A DNA stretch of 40,083 nt from Reclinomonas americana ATCC 50394 (Eukaryota > Jakobida > Jakobea > Jakobida), in NCBI GenBank assembly GCA_048213135.1, contig PS015113.1, positions 79,162 through 119,244 of the forward strand, in the 5' to 3' direction. A program made the translations under genes and the position numbers. The notes below the pieces were generated by a model. The model had not been told where the DNA came from and ran no database searches. It was given only the letters and a program-made list of their open reading frames with translations. Below, one piece after another: positions 32,824 to 40,083 of the stretch (the first letter of the stretch is position 1; each line of letters begins with the position of its first letter).

Positions 32824-34362
32824 TCACTTCCGTCGTCTTGCAATCGGTTTCGGCGGCGCTTCTTCAAACTCGGCCTCCTCGGCATCCTCCTCGTCATCGT
32901 CGTCTTCCTCCTCGTCTTCTTCGTCATCGTCCTCCACTTCTATTTCGTCTTCTTCGTCATCGTCGTTGACAAACGTCGACCGTCGCAGTGCGCTCGCCGA
33001 TGCTGCTGCTGCTGTGCCGCCTTGCAGACTCAGTTGCATGAGCTCGGCCAGCAGGCGCCGGTTCTCCTCGGTTGATTCGTCGGTGGCCCGTGCGGTTTCT
33101 GCTGCTGCTGCGGCGGCGGCGGCCGCGGAGGCCGCTGCTGCTTCGAATTCGGCGGCCGCCGCCGAGCTCGAGGTTGGTTCGTCGAGGTACTTGTCGACCA
33201 CTTGCCCCATGTATGGCGGCACGAAGCCGAAAGCGTGGATGTACAGTTCGGGGGATTCGTCGCGCGAGGCCGGCGGCTTGACGTACTTGTACGAGACGAA
33301 GAGCGATTCGAGACGTTGCACAAAGGCACTCACTGCGACACACACAGGCGTGAGTGGAGGCGACGAGCTGGCCGTCGGCTGAAGGGGTGCATCGCTCACC
33401 TTCTTTGCCCTGAAAGACCTTGACGAGAAACACACCGCCGGGAGCCAGCACCGTCAAGGCGAAATCGAGAGCACGATCGGCCAGCTCCTGTGCTCCCCGC
33501 GTGAGTCTCACAAGAAGAACGCACTGCGTGTACACACACAAACACAGACCATGATGCGAATGTGATCCAGCTGGTTGTTGCCGGTGGTGTTGGGCGCCAT
33601 GTCACTCAGCACGGCGTCGGCTTCGTACGAATTGAGGGCGCGCAGAATGTTGTCTTGCGTGGCCTGCTCCGTGAAATCGCCCTTGATGAACGTGCAACCC
33701 GACACCGGATCCATGTCTATACGCGCACATAGACGGCATGAGCAGCGCACGTCGCGTGCAGCAAGAGCGCACGCCCGCACCTGCCAGATCCACACTGATC
33801 AACAATCCGCGGTCAGGCCGCTGTCCGACGCGAAAACGCGACTTGACTGCCGCACAACGAGTGAGTCGAGGCGAATCAGCGGCACGCAGAAGAAGGTCAC
33901 CGAGCGCAACTGGGTGGCACCGGTGCCTTTGGATCGTACTGCGCCGCCGCCGAGTGAATCCGATCGCGAATGAACTGTAATGGGCCATTATGAGCCACAG
34001 CAGACCAGAGAAGGAGAAGCATGTACAGGGAAAGGAGGCAGTGCACCTCCGTCCACCCTCCAGGCGCCGAGCCCAGCTCGACCACGCGGATGCCAGGCAG
34101 CAGAAAATGCATGCTGTCGTCCACCTGTTGCAGCTTAAACACCGATCGCGATCGGTAGCCGAGCCGACGAGAACGCTCCACCCACGGATCGCGGTCTTGT
34201 CGCACCAGCCATCGAGTCGATCTGCACAGCAAGTGTGTGTGTGAGACAGAGAACGAAAGAGACATGCAAGCTTTGTTGACGTAACGAGTCCTTGTCGCCT
34301 TTGAGTGTGCGGCGGCCTCGTGTGGTAAACAGTCGACAACACCGTGACAACACGCCGAGCAT
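32824..34362 (-). CDS. FtsJ/MRM2-like rRNA 2'-O-methyltransferase with acidic tail
   Basis: Transfers methyl from S-adenosylmethionine to a ribose 2'-OH; the mitochondrial members act on large-subunit rRNA. Exons (minus): 34362-34286, 34221-34047, 33974-33911, 33846-33781, 33716-33550, 33487-33400, 33332-32824; 381 aa. The N-terminus MLGVLSRCCRLFTTRGRR is Arg-rich without acidic residues, as in a mitochondrial presequence. The KDKE tetrad is complete: Lys55 (SVFKL), Asp166 (LSDMAPN), Lys206 (FLVKVFQG), Glu241 (SPELY). The SAM loop is ELGSAPGGW (74-82). From about residue 260 the protein adds ~120 residues not usual in the family: a Ser/Ala-rich run, a short helix (RRLLAELMQLSLQ), a long Asp/Glu tract and a basic end PIARRRK. 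Intron 3 uses a GTTGCG donor. Diverges from the cupin gene across 77 bp. Confidence 0.92.
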
Positions 34363-34439
34363 CGTCACCGACAGAGAGGCACAAACAACGAAGAGACAGA
34401 GTGCCGATCGCGAGCGCCATTCACCTCTATCTCGCTCAC
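34363..34439. promoter_or_regulatory. Bidirectional promoter region, FtsJ / cupin
   Basis: 77 bp between divergent start codons, including GAGACAGAGTG, similar to words in two other divergent gaps in this window, and CGATCGCGAGCG. No TATA box. Inferred from position. Confidence 0.45.
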
Positions 34440-34950
34440 ATGCAGCTCATCCGCGTCTCCAGTGCCCACTGCCCCGGCTCCAAGCGCACGCAGTCGCTGC
34501 CTGGTGCGATCATCCGTGGCACGCCGACATGGACCACTGAGGAGTGCTGGAAGGACGAGAAGAGTGGTGGAGTGTTGGCGGGTGTGTGGCAGAGTGAGGC
34601 CGGCGAGTGGGCCTTTGAGCAGCCGGCCGATGCTGATGAGCTGTTTGTGGTCATCTCGGGCGAGGTGCGTGCGTGTGTGCGTGTGCAAGGGGAGAGGGTG
34701 ATTGTGCATTGAGATAGCATGCAGGCGATTGTCAAGTCGGTCGATGGTTCCGAGCAGCGCTTCCTCAAGGGCGACGCCGCCATTATCCCTGCCGGTTTCA
34801 AGGGGGTATGTGGCCTCTGTCTGTCTCTCCCCGCGTGTGTGTGTGCTTCTCTTCGTGCAGCTCATTCGGTCACAGACGTGGCACACGGTTCGCCGCCTGC
34901 GCAAGTACTACATGTATGTGGACAAGTCGGCGTTGCGCGCGCGACTCTGA
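34440..34950 (+). CDS. Small cupin, DUF861/EutQ-like (Cupin_3)
   Basis: Single-domain cupin of unknown reaction. Exons: 34440-34664, 34725-34805, 34861-34950; 131 aa, stop TGA. The sequence has the Cupin_3 pattern: GVWQSEAGEWAF, then ADELFVVISGEAIV (first cupin motif, Glu retained), a turn FLKGDAAIIPAGFKG (second motif) and TWHTVRRLRKYYMYV at the end. Members of this family usually lack the full set of metal-binding histidines of classic cupins, and the same is seen here. No targeting signal. Introns are ordinary GT-AG and phases are all zero. Shares a 77-bp promoter gap with the mitochondrial methyltransferase, with no known functional link. Confidence 0.87.
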
Positions 34951-35323
34951 AGCGCGTGGTTCGTTGTGTGTGCGTGTGTGCGTGTGTGGAGACATCATCA
35001 ATGAGACAACCGTACACAGCGACTCTCACACAAACACGTGCACACAAACAGTCGGGGAAGGGCAACCAAATGGGAACGCTAGAGAGAGACTGAGGCGCGC
35101 GCATACCATACGATGCACGACCTCGCACCTCGACGTCACGGTGGCATCCGCGCACCAGAGGAGGGGACCGAGCAGCGATGACAAAAGCAAGAGTGAGAAA
35201 AGAAAGAAATAGGGAGAGAGACAGAGACAGCGGCGAAAGCTACGAGGAGGGATGAGTGAAGAAAAATGAACAGAGAGCGAGATACAGAGGCAGACAGACA
35301 GACACACACACACACATTGGACA
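34951..35323. other. Convergent intergenic region, no gene seen
   Basis: Between the cupin stop and the PP2A stop on the other strand. It is rich in AC/GT words and, from 35160 on, in GAGA/AAAG purine words, with a CAGACAGACAGA run near 35290. No convincing reading frame. Probably the two 3' UTRs. Confidence 0.55.
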
Positions 35324-36615
35324 TTAGCACAGGTTGAGCGACTGTGAGGCATAGAACTTGACGTCGACGTCCGAGTCTTCGTTCAGAGTCAACAAGCACG
35401 GCTTGATCTGTGCGACAAAAAATCGGGTGTCAGTGCACATTTTTTCAGCTGCGTGGGAGACAACACTCGGCGGGGCGCAACTTGAGTCTGCACCACCGGA
35501 CCCTCGACCAGTGGAATCAGCGTCTGGAACGTCTTGGCCACGTTGAAGCGCACATTTGGCACCGTGTCGCCGGCCAGACGCAGAGTCAGCGGCAACAGCG
35601 AGGACACAATGCCCTCGCTGCCCATCACGCTTGCCAGCGTCGAAATTGTGAAGAGAAGAGTCATGCCTGCCGAGGAGGTGAACGGGATCAGTACGTGAAG
35701 CACTTCCCTGGAAAATGACAGCATAGTATACGCAACGGTGCAGGTAGTTGCGGTTGTCGACCAGCGTGGCCAACTTTGGCAGCAGCGAGTGCTGCGCCCA
35801 CTCGGGACCGAATGTCTCCACCACCTGTCACACGCAGAACATGACAATGTGAGTTCATCCATGAAACCAGCACACGCATGCAGAGAATGAGAAAGAGAGA
35901 GTTGGCGAACCTTTCGCAGATTGGCGGTCGTGGCCTCACGGACCGAGTAGACCGGGTCGCCGAGCCACGCCATGCACAGCGTGCTCAATTCGTCATCAAA
36001 GAAGCGGACACCCTGCAACGCAGCCGCAAAGTCAGTGGCTTGTGGCACATAAGGCGATGGGGGCTACGGCGAGCACGCACCAACTCGGTGGACAGCAGTG
36101 GAATGTAATCAATGATCGCCAAGCGCACTCGCCATTGGCGGTCTTGCGAAAGCTCTACAATGGACGGCAACAGAGACTGCGACAGCAGCTCCACTCCAAT
36201 GACCTTGTTCACATCCTGTGCGTGGCGCACCAAGTTTTCAGTCAGTCACTGCACACATTCGGTACGAAGCAAGGCCTCTCTCTCTCTTTGATTCTCACAA
36301 ACAAACCTCCAACTTGGCAATCACATTGAGCCTGACCTCGTAAAACTCGTCCTTCAGCAGACGCAGGTACAGCGGCAGCAACAGCTCCAGCGTCTTTTCC
36401 CGTCCCAGCAGCGGTGCGAGGCCCATGATATCCGACGCAAGTGCAGCTACAGGCAGCCAAAAAACGAAGGAAACAATTCAGGCGGTGCAGACAGGCAAAC
36501 ATGCATCCACCATGCACGCAACATCGCACGTGCTGCGACGGATCCTGTGTGAGAGCTTTTACAGAGTCGAGGAACTCGACAATCTGCTCCGGTGTCAACA
36601 TGCTGGCCACCTTGC
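35324..36615 (-). CDS. PP2A scaffold subunit A (PR65), 3' half only
   Basis: HEAT-repeat scaffold that holds the catalytic and regulatory subunits of protein phosphatase 2A. Visible exons (minus): 36615-36523 (cut by the gap), 36446-36307, 36215-36081, 36012-35911, 35824-35737, 35666-35482, 35407-35324; about 275 aa, covering the C-terminal half. Diagnostic stretches: [75 protein letters not shown] and [12 protein letters not shown] at the end. Each intra-repeat junction agrees in phase and with the known protein. Three of six introns (donors at 36522, 35736, 35481) begin GTTGCG. The N-terminal ~310 residues are absent: the 119-N gap is far too small for them and nothing beyond it codes for HEAT repeats. 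This is a missing-sequence problem, not a proven pseudogene. Confidence 0.93.
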
Positions 36616-36734
36616 NNNNNNNNNNNNNNNNNNNNNNNNNNNNNNNNNNNNNNNNNNNNNNNNNNNNNNNNNNNNNNNNNNNNNNNNNNNNNNNNNNNNN
36701 NNNNNNNNNNNNNNNNNNNNNNNNNNNNNNNNNN
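36616..36734. other. Assembly gap, 119 N (size underestimated)
   Basis: Falls inside the PP2A scaffold gene. About 900 coding bases plus introns should be on this side, so the real gap must be much larger, or the join is wrong. Confidence 0.9.
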
Positions 36735-37076
36735 GCATACACAAGTGTGCGTCTCTCTCTCTGTGTGTGTGATATAGTGTACGCGTGGAGAGAACAGCAA
36801 AGAGAGCGCGCGAGGGAGACAGAGAGAGAGAAACAAACTTGCGCGAGTTACGCGCGCACATGTCAACGTTCACAACGCGCGCCCTCACAAAAACAGAAAA
36901 AATCACTCGCTGCTGTCCACGCACACACAGACACAGACAACACAACAAGCAGCAGAGCGCGTGTGCAGAACACACACAGAGAGAGTGAGGAGAGAGACAG
37001 CGCGCACACACCCATTGCAAAAGTCGGGACAGTGCTCCCAAAACCCGTCTGTCCATTGTCCGAGGGTGATCACAAC
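36735..37076. other. Upstream region of POL5, no gene seen
   Basis: 342 bp of AC/GA-rich sequence with (GAGA) and (CACACA) words and an A-rich patch. It contains no PP2A coding sequence. Presumably the POL5 5' flank. Confidence 0.5.
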
Positions 37077-40000
37077 ATGGGTGTACTTGAGAGATTTGGC
37101 GACTTGGCGAGTTTCGACGCCGGCGTGCGTTCGCGTGCGGCCAAGGCACTCATCGATGAGCTGGAGCAGCTGCAGCGTTCGTTGCGTGCTTGCGGTGCTA
37201 TTTTTTGTGCAGGTGTCGGTCTGTGCATGTGCATGTGCACATGGCGCTGACCCTCGCTTTTTTTACTCCTTGCAGATTCGAGCAGGGCAGCAATGTGCGG
37301 AACATGTCGTCGGCTGCTCGACTGGAGCAGGTCTGCTGCACCGACTTGTTCTACTCGTTCAAGCGATTGGTGTCGGGACTGGCCTCCAATCGACAGGCCG
37401 CTCGTGTCGGCTACGCAGCCACACTCAGCGAGGTGTGTGTGTGGAGAGAGAGAAGAGAGAGAGGAGGGGGTGGGAGGTTCTCCGCATGTGAGGCGTGATT
37501 CTCACGGAATGACGTGGCAGCTGCTGCATCGCTTCCCGCAAGTCACCATTGACAACTTTCTGCGCTTCGCGGCCAAGACGCTGGAGTGCAAGTCGAACAT
37601 GAGTGGGCTGGAGGAGCGTGATCACATGTTTGGGCAGGCGTTTGCCATGTTTGCGCTGTTGCGATCGGAACGCTTGCATGGTGCGGGTTCGGAGGGTGGT
37701 CCCGATGCGGCGCTGCTGTCGCGTGTGCTGGCCGTGCTGCTGGATCTGGCCGAGAAACGCTCGTATCTGTGCCAGCTGGTGTACCGCGGAGTGTGCCTGC
37801 TGGTGGAACAGGTGCGGTTGCGAGAGTGGCGTGATTTCTCTGTGACCAGGAAAAAAAACTCACGATATGAATCATCATGCCAGTTGTCACCCGACGTGCT
37901 GCGCCAGGCCGTACTGCCGCGCATCAAGCCGCTGATCTCTGGCGCACTGCGAGCGCACACACCCGACACACTGGGTCTGGTGCTGGCGCTGGAGAAGAAG
38001 TTGCCAGTGGAGGAGCTGGGAGTGCCCGAGTTGCGCGGTGGCCGGTCCACGCTGCACCCTCTCAACATTCCACAGCTGGGTGAGCCGCTGAAGGAGTCGG
38101 TGGCGGCGCATCCCAAGCTGCACACGGTGTGGACGGTGATTTTGGATGAGATTGTGCCGAATGTGGATGATGTGAAGGAGGACGCGCTGGCCACGCTGTG
38201 GTCGACGGTGGTCGACGAGGCACTGCTGCAGTCGACACATCCGCGCAAGTTCCTCGCCTACCTGCTCTTCAACGAGGTGCTGAACCGGCTATCGCGATCG
38301 GCCAACCGCACCGTGTTCGATCTCATCTTCACGAAGCGATTCGTGGAGGCATTGGCCTTCGACGCACGCCACGTTGAGACGCAATTGCACGAGTCCGCCA
38401 AGTACACGGTGCGCAAGGGATAGAGAGGGGAGAAAAGGGGAGAGGCGTATGTGTCTGACTATGTTTGTTGGCATATGCAGCTGGAACAACTGGCCGTGCA
38501 CTGCCGCGGCAATGCGTGGCTGCGCCTGGCCACACTGGAGGGCTTCATTAACCACGGCACAGTGCGCTTCCAGACGCTGCGTCAGAACAAGCTGTTTTCG
38601 TCCATTTTCGCCTCGGATCTGGAGCCACCAGAAACTGGAATTCACGAGTTTGTGGAGTCGCTGTTGGAGAAGTTGGAAAAGTTGTGTACACTCGCCCGTC
38701 CAAGTGTCCTTCAGCCGCGCGGTGTTTGACAATTTGTGTGTGTGTGTGTGTATGTGTGTGTGTGTGTGTGCAGCTGTCGGTCGAGCTACGAAGGCGAGCG
38801 CAACGCACAGTGGATGTGGGTGTTGGAGCAGTTGGGAAGAGTGATGAAGAGCCCGCGGATCCGAAAGGATCCGGCCACGGTGCGGAGTGTGTTGCGGGAG
38901 CTGGCACGGCATGGTCTGTTTATGCGCCGAGTGGTCGGCAAGGTGTCCGCCGCAGCCGACGCTGCCGGTGGATCGTCATCGTCGGCCGCGTCGGAGTCTC
39001 GCGAGGTGTCACCGGCGGTGCGGGAGCAGTGTGCCAACAAGCTGCTGTCGTTGGTGTCGGACTTGGTGCACAACCCGGCGTTGCACACGCGGGGTGGCAG
39101 CAACCGCTCAGGAGGCGCAGACAAGGGCGGAGGTGTGTGATGCAAGGGCGGGGTGTGCACGGATAGTCATTATCTCACTGCATTTTGCGCCACGCAGACG
39201 ACGATGAGGAGATGGGTGGTACGTCGCCGGGTGTGTCCGAGTTGACGATGCAGAGCTGGTTGTCGGAGGTTGTGGATGTTGTTCGCGAAGTTGCGTTTTG
39301 TGGTCCGCGGTGTACAAAGGTGTCGACTGTGTTCTAGTGCTGGTTGCTCATATTGTGGTGCGCAGTTGGAGGAGGATGCAAGTTTGCGTCCGCAGTGGGA
39401 GCACAAGGACAATGCAGAGGTGTTGACGGCACAGCAGTCATTGCGACGTGCTCTGGCGGCACTGGATGGTATTCCGCGGAAAAACAGCAAGCTGGCCACT
39501 GTGTTGCCTGCCGTTTCGTGCCTGCGCGCGTCGAACTCCATTGCGTTGCACTTGCCGCTCACTGGTGTGATACGACAGAATGTGCCACTGGATGCGGCCG
39601 TGTCGTCGCTGCGGCTGCTGGCCACACAACTCCTCATTTTCACGTTTGTTCGCGGGCACGAGGTCCTGAACGAAATCGAGGTGAGTGGAGAGGGAGAGGG
39701 AAAGAGGCGCTTGCAGATGATGCGTGTCTCACGCAACTTGATGTGTGGCGCAGGAATTGTCCATGTTTTGTGTGGACATGTGCCTGGCGGTGCGAAGCAA
39801 GGATGCACAGAAGGGCAAGAAGAAGAAGTCGAGGAAGGCGGCAGAGGAGGAAGAGGAGGACGAGGAGGGAGGTGAGTAGTGGTGTCTCGAATGAGTGGAA
39901 CGGTCGTTGTCGAGGGTTCTCACGTGTGATGCGCAGAAATCTCGGTGCGATTCATGCCATTCCTCGTCGACTTGCTGTTGGGCATCCTCGTCAAGTCGTC

Positions 40001-40083
40001 GGCCTACCTGCGTGATGCGGTCAAGGCGGTGCGTGCACTTCTCCTGATGTGTGCGCCCAGTGTGCCGACTCACACGAGTCATG
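37077..40083 (+). CDS. POL5/MYBBP1A (DNA polymerase V/phi family), 5' part
   Basis: Nucleolar HEAT-like protein needed for rRNA production in yeast (Pol5) and a transcription co-regulator in animals (MYBBP1A); despite the family name it is not a conventional polymerase. Exons: 37077-37180, 37276-37432, 37521-37811, 37884-38408, 38481-38680, 38774-39132, 39198-39289, 39366-39680, 39754-39871, 39937-40028; 751 aa to the edge, incomplete. Family features: an N-terminal block (LFYSFKRLVSGLASNRQAAR, VGYAATLSELL), long Leu-rich helical repeats, WTVILDEIVPN, ARHGLFMRRV, and the later VRFMPFLVDLLLGILVKSSAYLRDAV that precedes the acidic region in this family. Exon 9 encodes a Lys run followed by a Glu run. 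Introns 1 and 7 have GTTGCG donors; for intron 7 a GTTGTG donor 24 nt upstream is also in frame. Confidence 0.9.
38736..38770. repeat. (GT)n microsatellite in POL5 intron 5
   Basis: GT run just before the exon 6 acceptor, acting as the polypyrimidine-poor end of that intron. Confidence 0.85.

Noticed and set aside
5400-39290. GTTGCG introns as a mobile introner family
   Set aside because: Beyond the first six or seven bases their sequences, lengths and acceptors are unrelated, and no terminal repeats or target duplications are visible.

Overview
This is nuclear DNA from an intron-rich but compact unicellular eukaryote. Every recognisable gene is split by short introns (mostly about 50-120 nt), genes lie tens to a few hundred bases apart, and all three stop codons end genes, so the standard code applies. 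I resolved about 110 introns by following reading frame and protein conservation. The lineage cannot be fixed from this window. A free-living protist of amoebozoan or holozoan type would fit. One intron with full U12-type AT-AC signals means the organism keeps a minor spliceosome, which argues against lineages that lost it.

Layout. 1-280 is a purine-rich repeat. 833-2506 holds a divergent pair: a possible small membrane protein (minus) and an acidic unknown protein (plus). 3105-18241 is a same-strand cluster of five predicted secretory-pathway glycosyltransferases: three tandem GT77-like genes with identical ten-exon structure, then two tandem GT2-like genes with identical five-exon structure. 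18344-19728 is a calcineurin-like phosphoesterase lacking its motif histidine. 19801-28377 holds a class 3 lipase (minus), a FAM133-like SR protein (plus), an RCC1-ankyrin protein (minus) and an Mpo1/DUF962 protein (minus). 28457-40083 holds a Sac1 phosphoinositide phosphatase (plus), an unknown protein (minus), an FtsJ/MRM2 2'-O-methyltransferase (minus), a small cupin (plus), the 3' half of the PP2A scaffold subunit (minus) and the 5' part of POL5/MYBBP1A (plus, running off the edge).

How the genes relate. The glycosyltransferases look like a locally expanded surface or secretory glycosylation locus. The others are mostly housekeeping genes (lipid turnover, RNA modification, phosphatase scaffold, nucleolar function) with no pathway link to each other. 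Four head-to-head pairs share only 66-114 bp between start codons, so bidirectional promoters are the rule here.

Main novelty. Nineteen introns in eleven unrelated genes begin with the same unusual donor GTTGCG, never preceded by G in the exon. Several assembly gaps are shown by paralogue comparison to be artificial or wrongly sized.
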